This document shows positions 24,981 through 34,674 of a DNA stretch of 64,000 nucleotides, piece by piece (positions within the stretch are counted from its first letter, which is position 1; every line of letters begins with the position of its first letter). This DNA is from UBA4782 sp034430215. Its GTDB lineage: Bacteria; Chloroflexota; Anaerolineae; Anaerolineales; Anaerolineaceae. Where the stretch lies: contig DAOUFE010000031.1 of the NCBI GenBank assembly GCA_034430215.1, forward strand, positions 124,001 to 188,000, given 5' to 3'. The notes below the pieces were generated by a model, which saw nothing but the letters and a program-made list of their open reading frames with translations, was not told the DNA's origin and searched no databases. The position numbers and the translations under genes were made by a program.

Positions 24981-26263
24981 GCGAATATATTCTTTTGCGC
25001 CATCGAAATATACCCGGGTTGAAACAATTGGATGTTTATCGCAAAAATGGCGGGTTTAAAACCTTTGAAAAAGCGGTAAAAACTCTCGAATCCTCTGCGG
25101 TACTCAACTTGATCAAAGATTCTGGGCTCCGCGGTCGTGGCGGGGCGGGATTTCCCACGGGAATGAAATGGAGTTTCTTGCCAGATACCCTCTGGCCACA
25201 TTATGTAGTAGCGAATGCAGACGAATCAGAACCCGGCACTTTTAAAGACCGGGAAATCTTGGAGAATAACCCCTACCAGTTTCTGGAAGGTTTGATGTTG
25301 GCGTCCTTTGCTGTGAAGGCTGAAACTTCCTATATCTACCTGCGAGGTGAGTTCTGGCAGATCGCGTCCCAGATTGACACCTGTATCCATGAACTTGAAA
25401 ATACTGGCTTATTAGGAAGCAATCTTTTTGGTACTGGTTATTCTTTAAAAATTTTCACTCATATGGGGGCAGGCGCGTATATCTGCGGTGAAGAAACTGC
25501 CCTCCTCGAATCACTGGAAGGAAAATTGGGGCAACCCCGGCTTCGCCCGCCTTTCCCGGCAGTATACGGCTTATTTGGAAAACCAACGGTCATCAACAAT
25601 GTCGAAACCCTGACGAATGTTCCCCCCATCATTGAAAAAGGGGCTGCCTGGTACCGCCAGTTTGGCACAGAAAAAAGCCCGGGGGTAAAGATATTTTGTC
25701 TTTCAGGCAGGGTGAACAAGCCCGGGAACTATGAATTGCCTTTGGGCACTCCCTTCCGCCATCTGATCTATGAATTGGGCGGAGGAATCATCAATGGTAA
25801 AAAGATCAAAGCCATCATGACCGCAGGCGCCTCATCTACTATAATCCCCGCCACTGAACAGGCGCTGGATACCCCTATGGATTATGAGAGTGTCCAGAAC
25901 ACACTCGGTGTACCCCTGGGGTCTGCTTCGGTCATCATTCTGGATGAAACCACCAATATGGCATCCCTGGTGAACAAGACGGTGGAATTCTTCAGGCATG
26001 AATCCTGTGGGAAATGCACTCCATGCCGTGAGGGAACCTATTGGATGAACAACTTGACCCGCCGGATCCTGGAAACCCATGATCCTCAACAGGTAGACCT
26101 TTTAAACAGCGTGGCCAAACAGATCCAAAATAAATGCCTGTGTGCTCTGGGAGAATTTTCGACCATGGCAGTGGTGTCAGCTATTCAACATTTTCACGAG
26201 GATTTTCTTTCTGATCACAATGGTATTCCTTCTGATACATACAGACTGGAGGAACAGGCATGA
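24977..26263 (+). CDS. nuoF: NADH-quinone oxidoreductase subunit F (NADH- and FMN-binding)
   Basis: The 428-residue protein has the NADH/FMN site GLRGRGGAGFPTGMKW and NADESEPGTFKDRE, the ICGEETALLESLEG block and the [4Fe-4S] ligands ESCGKCTPCREGT with the later cysteine in CALGEFS. It accepts hydride from NADH. ATGA overlap with nuoE. Confidence 0.97.
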   Translation: MSEYILLRHRNIPGLKQLDVYRKNGGFKTFEKAVKTLESSAVLNLIKDSGLRGRGGAGFPTGMKWSFLPDTLWPHYVVANADESEPGTFKDREILENNPYQFLEGLMLASFAVKAETSYIYLRGEFWQIASQIDTCIHELENTGLLGSNLFGTGYSLKIFTHMGAGAYICGEETALLESLEGKLGQPRLRPPFPAVYGLFGKPTVINNVETLTNVPPIIEKGAAWYRQFGTEKSPGVKIFCLSGRVNKPGNYELPLGTPFRHLIYELGGGIINGKKIKAIMTAGASSTIIPATEQALDTPMDYESVQNTLGVPLGSASVIILDETTNMASLVNKTVEFFRHESCGKCTPCREGTYWMNNLTRRILETHDPQQVDLLNSVAKQIQNKCLCALGEFSTMAVVSAIQHFHEDFLSDHNGIPSDTYRLEEQA

Positions 26264-28689
26264 GTAAACAGGTAACCCTGACGATCGACAAGAAAACTGT
26301 AACTGCTCCTGCCGGCATGATGATAGTCGATGCAGCCAAAAGGATTGGTATTAAAATCCCCACTTTTTGCTATCACCCCAAAATGGAGCCAGTGGGGATG
26401 TGCCGCATGTGCCTGGTAGAGATTGGTAAGCCGGTGATAGATCGGGTTACTGGTCAGGTTCAGATGGATGAGAATGGTGCACCAAAGATACAATTTATGC
26501 CTAAACTTGAAACCTCCTGCACTACTCCCGTTTCAGAAGGAATGGTGGTTATCACAGACAGCGAGAAAGTAATCGCTGCCCGTAAAGAAATGCTGGAATT
26601 CCTGCTCACTTCACACCCATTGGATTGCCCGGTTTGCGATAAGGGTGGCGAATGTCCATTGCAGAACCTGACCTTGCAGTATGGGCCAGATACAAGCCGT
26701 TTCATCTATAGTGACAAGAAACATCTTCAAAAGCATTGTCCACTGGGCGAATTGATCATTCTTGATCGCGAGCGCTGTATCCAATGCGGCCGATGTGTGC
26801 GTTTTCAACATGAAGTGGTAGATGACCCGGTGATCGATTTTTACCAACGTGGCAGATCACTCGAGATCATTACCCAATCACAACCAGGGTTCGATTCGAT
26901 CTTCTCTGGCAATACGACCGATATATGTCCGGTAGGTGCGTTAACAACGGCCGATTTCCGGTTCGGAGCCCGTCCCTGGGAATTGAATCAGGCAGCTTCT
27001 ATTTGCAACCATTGTGCAGTGAACTGCAACATTATGTACAACACCCGCCGTGAGGCAAAAAGTGAAGGCAGGATAATTATCAAGCGGGTAATGCCCCGCC
27101 AAAACGAACAGGTCAATGAGATTTGGATGTGTGATAAAGGCCGGTTTGTTTACCACTATTCCGAAAGTCCGGAGAGGCTTACACAGCCAATGGTACGAAA
27201 GGATGGATATCTGCAGCCAGTGGAATGGGAAGAAGCCATGCAGATGGTGGATGAGAACATGAAGTTCATGAGCGTCAACATGTTGACCATCGCCGGCGGT
27301 AGACTTTCCAACGAAGACCTGTTCAACCTGGCAGTTCTCACCCGGGAGCGAGCTGGTAAGGCAGTATTGTATACAGAAATGGCTGGCGGTGATATCGTCG
27401 CAAAAGTAGGCCTCAGCCAGGGCAGCAATCTCTCAGAATTGGGGAAAGGAGATGCCATATTAGTGGTTGCGTGTGATCTGCACGAAGAAGCCCCCATCTG
27501 GTGGCTGCGAGTAAAGCAAGCTGCAGAACGCGGTGCGACCTTGATCGTGATGACCCCCCGCAAGACCCGCCTGGAAAAGTACGCCACCCACATTGTGCGC
27601 TACCAGTATGGAGAAGAAGTTCAAACGATTTCCGGTATGATACCCGGGGCTCGAAAACTGCCGGAAAATGCAAAGGAAGTTGCAGAAGCATTTGCTTCTG
27701 CGCAGAATGCGATCATCATTTTTGGTTCAGAAGGCATTGGCTTGCAAACTTCGTCTGCATTGGCAGCAGCCTGTGGTGATTTATTAAAGCTAACAGGTCA
27801 TACAGGCAAGCCCAATAATGGATTGCTGCCAGCCTGGTTAAATGGGAATATGCAGGGTGCCTGGGAGATGGGATTTCGCCCAGATATGGATTTAAAGACC
27901 ACCCTGAAAAATGCAAAGGTGGTTTATATTGCAGGAGCAGACCCATCCGGGGATGATCCGGAATTGAAAGAAGCTCTTTCCCACGCAAAATTTGTGTTAG
28001 TTCAGGAAATGTTCCTGACCGAAACTGCCATGCAGGCGCATGTAGTTCTGCCAGTGCAGGCAATGCAGGAACGCGAGGGATCTTATACCTCCGGAGAGCG
28101 CCGTGTGCAGCGATTTTACCGGGCAATTGCGCCCCTGCCCGGTACACGCCCGGATTATGCGCTCACTGCAGAGATTGCTCAGAAGATGGATATTCATATA
28201 TCCAGTCAATCTGCCAGCCTGGTTTTCAATCAGATTGCCAGGGAAATTCCTGACTTTGCCGGATTAAGCTATCAAAAATTGGCTGAATCGCCCGAACAGT
28301 GGCCGCCCATAGGCCGGAGCGACCTGTATTATGGCGGGACTGAGTACGATAACCATCAGGGAATTGGCGTGCAATTGAGCACGGCTGCAGATCGTGGAGA
28401 ACCGTTGGAATGGGAAAAAGTATCTATTGAAAAGTCATCTACAAAGGATCTGCATATCGTTCCTGTGACAAGGCTATATGATAGAGGAACTCTTATGCGG
28501 CATACTTCTTTACTGGATGAACGCAAAGCACCTCTGGCTATCAGGGTTCATCCTTTAACCGCAAAGAAATTCCAGTTATCCCCAGAAAAAACCACCTCCA
28601 TCAATGTTGGAGCAAAAACTCTGGAGGTTGCAGTAATTCTTGATGAAGATGTTCCGCAAAATGTGGCATTGCTGCCACGTAGTGTGTGA
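26260..28689 (+). CDS. nuoG: NADH-quinone oxidoreductase subunit G
   Basis: The 809-residue protein starts with a ferredoxin-like domain (FCYHPKMEPVGMCRMC). The His-Cys cluster follows (HPLDCPVCDKGGECPLQ), then the [4Fe-4S] motif CIQCGRCVRFQ, and finally a long molybdopterin-oxidoreductase-like domain that begins around CNHCAVNCN. It holds several electron-transfer clusters of the peripheral arm. ATGA overlap with nuoF. Confidence 0.96.
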   Translation: MSKQVTLTIDKKTVTAPAGMMIVDAAKRIGIKIPTFCYHPKMEPVGMCRMCLVEIGKPVIDRVTGQVQMDENGAPKIQFMPKLETSCTTPVSEGMVVITDSEKVIAARKEMLEFLLTSHPLDCPVCDKGGECPLQNLTLQYGPDTSRFIYSDKKHLQKHCPLGELIILDRERCIQCGRCVRFQHEVVDDPVIDFYQRGRSLEIITQSQPGFDSIFSGNTTDICPVGALTTADFRFGARPWELNQAASICNHCAVNCNIMYNTRREAKSEGRIIIKRVMPRQNEQVNEIWMCDKGRFVYHYSESPERLTQPMVRKDGYLQPVEWEEAMQMVDENMKFMSVNMLTIAGGRLSNEDLFNLAVLTRERAGKAVLYTEMAGGDIVAKVGLSQGSNLSELGKGDAILVVACDLHEEAPIWWLRVKQAAERGATLIVMTPRKTRLEKYATHIVRYQYGEEVQTISGMIPGARKLPENAKEVAEAFASAQNAIIIFGSEGIGLQTSSALAAACGDLLKLTGHTGKPNNGLLPAWLNGNMQGAWEMGFRPDMDLKTTLKNAKVVYIAGADPSGDDPELKEALSHAKFVLVQEMFLTETAMQAHVVLPVQAMQEREGSYTSGERRVQRFYRAIAPLPGTRPDYALTAEIAQKMDIHISSQSASLVFNQIAREIPDFAGLSYQKLAESPEQWPPIGRSDLYYGGTEYDNHQGIGVQLSTAADRGEPLEWEKVSIEKSSTKDLHIVPVTRLYDRGTLMRHTSLLDERKAPLAIRVHPLTAKKFQLSPEKTTSINVGAKTLEVAVILDEDVPQNVALLPRSV

Positions 28690-28709
28690 ACTGTTTGGTG
28701 AGGATGAGT

Positions 28710-29714
28710 ATGGATTGGTCGAAGGTACTTGAATGGGTGGTCAAAGCATTGGTCATTTGCCTTGGAATGACCCTTGGTTTTGCATACACCACATTATACG
28801 AAAGAAAAGTACTGGCACGCATGCAGGTACGTGTAGGTCCAAACCGCGCTGGTCCTGCCGGATTTCTGCAGCCAATCGCAGATGCTGTTAAGTTGATTTT
28901 TAAAGAAGAACTGGTGCCTGCCAAAGCAGATAAGATCATTTTCCTGGCAGCGCCGATCATCACCGTCATCCCCGCGTTGATCATTACCGCCGTTGTTCCC
29001 TGGGGACCTCCCGTTAAGATGTTCGGAAGGGAAATACAGCTTGCCATGACGGATATCAATTTGGGTGTTCTCTATCTGATGGCAGTCACCTCCATTTCAG
29101 TTTATGGCATCACGCTGGCAGGTTGGTCTTCCAATAATAAATACGCCACTTTGGGCGGCTTACGAGCCACAGCGCAAATGATCTCTTACGAGCTGGCAAT
29201 GGGTTTTGCCATGCTTGCCCCTGTAATGATGGCAGGCTCTATGAGCCTAATGGATATCGTGGAGGGTCAAGGCAAGCTATGGTACGCCTTGCTTCAACCA
29301 GTAGCTTTTATTGTTTATGTCATCTCCAGCCTGGCGGAAGTCAATCGCTCGCCTTTTGACATGCCAGAAGCAGAACAGGAACTGACGGCTGGATACCACA
29401 CCGAATATTCCGGGATGAAATTTGCCCTGTTCTTCATGGCGGAATACATCAAAATGATTGCCATTTCCATGATCGGGTCCACCCTTTTCCTGGGCGGTTT
29501 CCAGGGTCCGTTTGTTAGCCAATACCCCTGGCTGGGTCCGATCTATTTGTTCATCAAGACGGCTGCATGGTTATTCTTCATTATTTGGATGAGAGCGACT
29601 CTTCCCCGCATCCGGTACGATAAATTGATGATGCTGGGCTGGAAAGTGCTTTTCCCGGTTGCCCTGGCGAATATCATGGTGACAGCCGTTGTGCTGGTTT
29701 TGACCGGCAGCTAA
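28710..29714 (+). CDS. nuoH: NADH-quinone oxidoreductase subunit H
   Basis: Membrane subunit with about eight helices and the family signatures YERKVLARMQVRVGPNRAGP, LAEVNRSPFDMPEAEQEL and GYHTEYSGMKFALFF. It couples quinone reduction to the proton-pumping arm. I prefer ATG at 28710, with GAGG 6 nt upstream. A GTG at 28686 overlapping the nuoG stop, and an ATG at 28704, are possible alternatives. Confidence 0.95.
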   Translation: MDWSKVLEWVVKALVICLGMTLGFAYTTLYERKVLARMQVRVGPNRAGPAGFLQPIADAVKLIFKEELVPAKADKIIFLAAPIITVIPALIITAVVPWGPPVKMFGREIQLAMTDINLGVLYLMAVTSISVYGITLAGWSSNNKYATLGGLRATAQMISYELAMGFAMLAPVMMAGSMSLMDIVEGQGKLWYALLQPVAFIVYVISSLAEVNRSPFDMPEAEQELTAGYHTEYSGMKFALFFMAEYIKMIAISMIGSTLFLGGFQGPFVSQYPWLGPIYLFIKTAAWLFFIIWMRATLPRIRYDKLMMLGWKVLFPVALANIMVTAVVLVLTGS

Positions 29715-29730
29715 TCACAGGAGAAATTGC

Positions 29731-30255
29731 ATGCCGAAAGGTCCATTGACGAAGTTAAGAGCAATTCTGGAAGGTTCCTGGACAACCCTTCGCTCCATGT
29801 TCCGGAAGCCGGTCACCATATCCTATCCCGAAGTGAAACGTCCGGTGCGAGCTCGTTTCAAAGGGCGTCACTTTCTCCAGAGGTATGAAAATGGATTGGA
29901 ACGCTGCATCGGCTGTTCGCTTTGTGAAGCAGCCTGCCCAGCAGATGCTATTTTTGTTGAATCCGCTGAAAACACGGATGAAGAGCGGTATTCTCCTGGT
30001 GAACGTTATGCCAGCACATACGAGATCAACATGCTTCGCTGTATCTTTTGCGGATTTTGTGAAGATGCCTGCCCTACGGAGGCAATCGTGTTAGGAGACA
30101 ATTACGAGCTTTCTTTCACAGGCAGAGCACAGGCGATTTACACCAAAGATATGCTACTGGTGCCAGTTCCAGCGGGAGGTAAACCCACCCCTCAAAAGAC
30201 CGAACCTGGCATGTTTACCCGTTCGGTACCAGAAATGAAAGACCCTACAGATTGA
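29731..30255 (+). CDS. nuoI: NADH-quinone oxidoreductase subunit I
   Basis: The 174-residue protein contains two [4Fe-4S] ferredoxin motifs, CIGCSLCEAACP and CIFCGFCEDACP, that carry clusters N6a and N6b towards N2. AGGAG precedes the ATG. Confidence 0.97.
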   Translation: MPKGPLTKLRAILEGSWTTLRSMFRKPVTISYPEVKRPVRARFKGRHFLQRYENGLERCIGCSLCEAACPADAIFVESAENTDEERYSPGERYASTYEINMLRCIFCGFCEDACPTEAIVLGDNYELSFTGRAQAIYTKDMLLVPVPAGGKPTPQKTEPGMFTRSVPEMKDPTD

Positions 30256-30285
30256 TCCGGAGATACGCAACAGGAGTTGAAGGGA

Positions 30286-30810
30286 ATGCTGACAGGTGAG
30301 ATCGTTTTGTACTCAATTTTAGGAATTGCAGCTCTGGCGACAGCGCTGGGGATGCTGCTCAGCCGCAATGCGGTATATTCCGTTCTTGCTCTGGTATTGA
30401 ACTTTGCTACAGTTGCAGTGATCTACTTGATGTTGGGGGCTCCTTTTATTGCGCTGGTACAGATCACCGTATATGCAGGGTCCATCATGGTGTTGTTCCT
30501 GTTTGTCATCATGTTGTTGGGGGCAGAAAGGCTCCCCATCAAAGAGAGTATTAAAAATAACCGCGCGCTGGCGATCCTGTTGGGAGTGGTGATGCTGCTG
30601 GAGATAAGCGTATTTATTTTTTGGAAGGTTGGTTTGATCCCTTTGGTTACTACGCCTTCAGTGGATTTTGCCACCCCAACCAAAATTGGCATGGAATTAT
30701 TCACCCGGTATGCCTTACCTGTGCTTGTCACATCCGTGATCTTGCTGGCAGCAACGATGGGTGCAATTTTGCTGACTCGCGCTGATAAAATCGAAGGGAA
30801 AAAATCATGA
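30286..30810 (+). CDS. nuoJ: NADH-quinone oxidoreductase subunit J
   Basis: Five-helix membrane protein containing ALVLNFATVAVIYLMLGAPFIALVQITVYAGSIMVLFLFVIMLL, the conserved helix-3 region of NuoJ. The start at 30286 has AGGAG 9 nt upstream; the in-frame TTG at 30277 directly abuts that site and is less likely. Confidence 0.95.
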   Translation: MLTGEIVLYSILGIAALATALGMLLSRNAVYSVLALVLNFATVAVIYLMLGAPFIALVQITVYAGSIMVLFLFVIMLLGAERLPIKESIKNNRALAILLGVVMLLEISVFIFWKVGLIPLVTTPSVDFATPTKIGMELFTRYALPVLVTSVILLAATMGAILLTRADKIEGKKS

Positions 30811-30853
30811 TCAGCGGGGTTTTTTATCTCTGGTCAGTAAATCGGGAGGTTGT

Positions 30854-31153
30854 ATGCCTCTAGCATTCTTTTTGGTGCTTTCTGCATTAATGTTTATCAT
30901 TGGTATCCTGGGATTCCTGATCCGGCGGAATGCACTGGTGATTTTTATGTCATTGGAATTGATGTTCAATGCCGCCAACCTGCTTTTTGTTGCCTTTGCT
31001 GCTTATCATAAAGTACTGACCGGTCAAATCATGGTGTTCTTTGTGATGACCGTTGCTGCTGCTGAAGTGGCAGTGGGTCTGGCATTGATCGTTGCCATCT
31101 TCCGCAGCAAGAACTCCATTGACATTGATAAAATGAATGAGCTAAAAGGGTGA
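30854..31153 (+). CDS. nuoK: NADH-quinone oxidoreductase subunit K
   Basis: The 99-residue, three-helix protein has the membrane glutamates of the proton channel (MSLELMFNAANL and VAAAEVAVGLALIV). Length is exactly typical. Confidence 0.97.
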   Translation: MPLAFFLVLSALMFIIGILGFLIRRNALVIFMSLELMFNAANLLFVAFAAYHKVLTGQIMVFFVMTVAAAEVAVGLALIVAIFRSKNSIDIDKMNELKG

Positions 31154-31169
31154 TCGAGGGAGAAACGAG

Positions 31170-33143
31170 ATGACACCAGAAACCATAGCTCACTTCCTCC
31201 CGCCCTGGCTTTTGATTTTTCCGCTGCTGGGTATGCTGGTCAATCTTCTTTTGGGCAGCAAACTGGGGCAAAGGTCAGCTGGCATCATCGCCACATTGGC
31301 TGCCGGGCTGGCTTTTGGAGTCTCAATCATCTTGGGGTGGCTGTTGACACAGCTTGTTGGTCCGATTGATTTTCCGATTGCGGATTGGATCACGGTTGGA
31401 AACTTAAATTTTGGGTGGGTTATTCGTGTGGATACCCTTTCCGTTGCCATGATGCTGGTGGTCACCGGAGTTGGAACGCTCATTCATCTCTATGCCATTT
31501 CTTACATGAAACATGACACCCAATACAACGGTGACCCTGGCAGGTATCGTCGTTTCTTCGTCTTTTTCAACCTCTTCATTTTGAGTATGCTACTGCTGGT
31601 GAGCGCCGATAACTATCTAATGATGTTTGTCGGTTGGGAAGGGGTGGGATTATGCTCTTATCTTCTCATCGGTTTCTGGTTTGAAAAAGGGGAAAATGGA
31701 ATCGCTAATGCAAAGGCTGCCAAGAAAGCTTTTGTCGTCAACCGTATTGGCGACTTTGGATTGTTGATTGCCCTCTTTTTAATCTTTGCCCGCTTTGGTA
31801 CATTGCAGTTCGATGCGGTATTTGAGCAAGCACCCGCAATGGCTGCTGCAACACCCGGAGTGTTGCTTGCAATCACCTTATTCATGCTGCTGGGAGTCAC
31901 TGGCAAATCTGCCCAGCTTCCGTTATACGTCTGGCTGCCGGATGCGATGGCTGGTCCAACTCCGGTGTCCGCATTGATCCATGCTGCGACTATGGTAACC
32001 GCTGGTGTATATTTGATTGCCCGTTCAAGCGTATTATACAGTCTGGTACCTGAAGCACAGACAGTAGTCACCTGGGTAGGTGCAGCCACTGCTTTCTTTG
32101 CTGCAACGATTGCAATTGGTCAATTTGACATCAAGAAAGTGCTGGCGTATTCCACCATCAGCCAGTTAGGATTCATGGTGGCAGCAGTGGGCATGGGAGC
32201 AACAGTGGCTGGCATGTTCCACCTGATCACGCATGCCTTCTTTAAAGCACTCCTGTTTCTCGCTGCTGGTTCGGTGATTCTGGGAATGGAACATGGGCAT
32301 GCTGCCGGGCATCACGGAGATACAAAAGAACAGCCATTTGACCCACAAGACATGCGGAATATGGGAGGGCTGCAAAATCAGCAGAAAACCACGTTCTGGG
32401 TGTACATAATTGGCGCACTGGCGCTTTCCGGCATTGCCCCCCTGGCTGGGTTCTTTTCAAAAGATGAGATCCTGGCTGCTGCCATGCTGCATAACCCGGC
32501 AGTCTTTGTTGTGCTCCTTCTTTCTGCTTTCCTGACTGCATTCTACATGGGACGGCAGGTTTTTCTGATCTTCTTTGGTAAACCCCGAACGGAAGCTGCA
32601 TCGCTGGCGAAGGAAAGCGATAAAGTGATCACCGTACCTCTGGTGATCCTCGCCATTCTGGCAACCCTCGGAGGTGTATTCAATTTACCAGGAGTGCATT
32701 GGCTGGAAACCTGGCTCGAACCTTCTCTAACCCATCCCCTGGTGGCAGAATTCAGCTTGAGTGTAGCAGGACTCTCCCTGGGAATGGCAGTGGCAGGTCT
32801 GTTGATTGCCTGGTGGATTTATTCGCGTCGCAGTTTTGTCAACGCAGAAATGACCGACCCTCTGGCGCGTAACCTGGGAAGGTTATTTACTGCTCTGCAA
32901 AATAAATGGGGAGTGGACGAGTTCTATAGGGCTGCGGTGATCAAGCCTTTTGACGCCGCCGCAGAGACACTCGCCAACCCGGGTGAATTGGGCAGCATCG
33001 ATGGTGTGGCACATGACCTGGGAAAATTTGCATACCTGCTTGGGAAGTTAGGAAGCCAATTGCAGAATGGTTTTGTGCGCCGTTATGCTTTGATGATCGT
33101 TGTTGGTGTGGTTCTCATTCTTGCTTATGTCGTTTTGAAGTAA
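31170..33143 (+). CDS. nuoL: NADH-quinone oxidoreductase subunit L
   Basis: The 657-residue antiporter-like subunit has VGWEGVGLCSYLLIGFW, the LPDAMAGPTPVSALIHAATMVTAGVYL block and KKVLAYSTISQLGFM. A C-terminal lateral helix region and a last membrane helix follow. It pumps protons at the distal end of the membrane arm. Confidence 0.97.
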   Translation: MTPETIAHFLPPWLLIFPLLGMLVNLLLGSKLGQRSAGIIATLAAGLAFGVSIILGWLLTQLVGPIDFPIADWITVGNLNFGWVIRVDTLSVAMMLVVTGVGTLIHLYAISYMKHDTQYNGDPGRYRRFFVFFNLFILSMLLLVSADNYLMMFVGWEGVGLCSYLLIGFWFEKGENGIANAKAAKKAFVVNRIGDFGLLIALFLIFARFGTLQFDAVFEQAPAMAAATPGVLLAITLFMLLGVTGKSAQLPLYVWLPDAMAGPTPVSALIHAATMVTAGVYLIARSSVLYSLVPEAQTVVTWVGAATAFFAATIAIGQFDIKKVLAYSTISQLGFMVAAVGMGATVAGMFHLITHAFFKALLFLAAGSVILGMEHGHAAGHHGDTKEQPFDPQDMRNMGGLQNQQKTTFWVYIIGALALSGIAPLAGFFSKDEILAAAMLHNPAVFVVLLLSAFLTAFYMGRQVFLIFFGKPRTEAASLAKESDKVITVPLVILAILATLGGVFNLPGVHWLETWLEPSLTHPLVAEFSLSVAGLSLGMAVAGLLIAWWIYSRRSFVNAEMTDPLARNLGRLFTALQNKWGVDEFYRAAVIKPFDAAAETLANPGELGSIDGVAHDLGKFAYLLGKLGSQLQNGFVRRYALMIVVGVVLILAYVVLK

Positions 33144-33168
33144 AGTCCAGGTTTGGACGAGGAATGGT

Positions 33169-34665
33169 ATGAATTTTTGGGAAAATCCACTATTGATCAT
33201 GAGCCTGGTTCCGCTGGTTGGGATATTGATTATCCTTTGTGTGCCGGCTGAACGTAAGAATTTTATTCGCATGGTGGCAATGATCACCAGCCTGGCTGTA
33301 TTTGGGGTTGCCATCTGGATGTTGACCCTGTTCCAACCCGAAGTGACCGGGATGCAGTTCAGCCTGGATATTCCCTGGTTCAGAATATCTAATTTCACCA
33401 TCCACTTCTTCTTCGGTGTGGATGGCATCAGCATCTTGCTGGTGTTGCTGACAACATTTCTCACCCCCCTGGCAATCCTTTCCACCTGGACAGCAATACA
33501 AGAAAAGGTTAAAGGGTTCATGGCATTCTTCCTGCTGCTCGAAACCGCCATGCTGGGAGTTTTTCTTGCTCAAGATCTGATCCTGTTTTACATCTTTTGG
33601 GAACTCACCCTCATCCCGATGTATTTCCTGATCGGATTATGGGGAGCAGAACGGCGCATCTACGCAGCCGTAAAATTCTTCCTGTTCACAATGGCTGGAT
33701 CCGTGTTGATGCTGGCAGGCATCATCTACGTTGGATTACAGGCAGGCAGTTTCACTATGGCGGATGTGCTGGCACAGCGAAGCTCTTTTGCGGGTGCGCA
33801 AATCTGGTTGTTCCTGGCATTTGGGATCGCATTTGCCATCAAAGTACCTCTCTTCCCGTTCCATACCTGGCTACCCGATGCACATGTCGAAGCACCTACT
33901 GCAGGTTCGGTCATCCTGGCAGCTGTACTACTGAAAATGGGTACGTATGGTTTTCTGCGTTTCAACCTGTCCCTCTTTCCGGATGCAGCACTGACTATGG
34001 CACCCTGGATGGCGGTTTTGGCAATCATCGGGATCATCTTTGGCGCAATGGCTGCTTACCGTCAGAAGGATTTAAAGAAGCTGGTGGCATATTCTTCCAT
34101 CAGCCACCTGGGATTTGTAGTACTGGGAATTTTTGCCCTCAACTTGCAGGGTGTTTCTGGTGCCATCATCCAGATGGTCAACCACGGGTTGAGCACCGGT
34201 GCACTCTTCTTGATCGTGGGGATGCTGTATGAACGGCGGCACACCCGGTTGCTCAGCGCTTTTGGCGGTCTATGGAAGGTGATGCCAGTGCTGGCGACCC
34301 TGACATTGATCGTTATGCTTTCTTCCGCAGGCCTACCCGGATTGAACGGTTTCGTGGGCGAATTCACCATTCTGCAGGGAGCATTCATGTCATCCACATA
34401 TCACAGCTATTTCTTTGCTGGCTTTGTCACCCTGGGGATCATATTAGCAGCGGTATATCTGTTGTGGATGTTCGAAAAAGTATTCCTGGGTCCGGTCACC
34501 CATGAAGAAAATAAGACATTAAAAGAGATCAACTGGCGGGAATTGGCAATTTTGATCCCCATTCTGATCGTGATCTTCTGGATTGGGCTTTATCCCAAAC
34601 CATTCTTTGAACTCATCAACCCAACAGTACAAACCCTGTTGGATACCGTACTGCCGGTGTATTAG
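33169..34665 (+). CDS. nuoM: NADH-quinone oxidoreductase subunit M
   Basis: The 498-residue antiporter-like subunit has FYIFWELTLIPMYFLIGLWG, PFHTWLPDAHVEAPTAGSVILA and KLVAYSSISHLGFV, each a NuoM hallmark with the conserved membrane glutamate and lysines. Confidence 0.97.
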   Translation: MNFWENPLLIMSLVPLVGILIILCVPAERKNFIRMVAMITSLAVFGVAIWMLTLFQPEVTGMQFSLDIPWFRISNFTIHFFFGVDGISILLVLLTTFLTPLAILSTWTAIQEKVKGFMAFFLLLETAMLGVFLAQDLILFYIFWELTLIPMYFLIGLWGAERRIYAAVKFFLFTMAGSVLMLAGIIYVGLQAGSFTMADVLAQRSSFAGAQIWLFLAFGIAFAIKVPLFPFHTWLPDAHVEAPTAGSVILAAVLLKMGTYGFLRFNLSLFPDAALTMAPWMAVLAIIGIIFGAMAAYRQKDLKKLVAYSSISHLGFVVLGIFALNLQGVSGAIIQMVNHGLSTGALFLIVGMLYERRHTRLLSAFGGLWKVMPVLATLTLIVMLSSAGLPGLNGFVGEFTILQGAFMSSTYHSYFFAGFVTLGIILAAVYLLWMFEKVFLGPVTHEENKTLKEINWRELAILIPILIVIFWIGLYPKPFFELINPTVQTLLDTVLPVY

Positions 34666-34674
34666 GAGGATGAG

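Noticed and set aside
31658..32089. Minus-strand 143-codon frame in nuoL
   Set aside because: Shadow of a well-conserved nuoL region, with no recognisable domain and no start signals.
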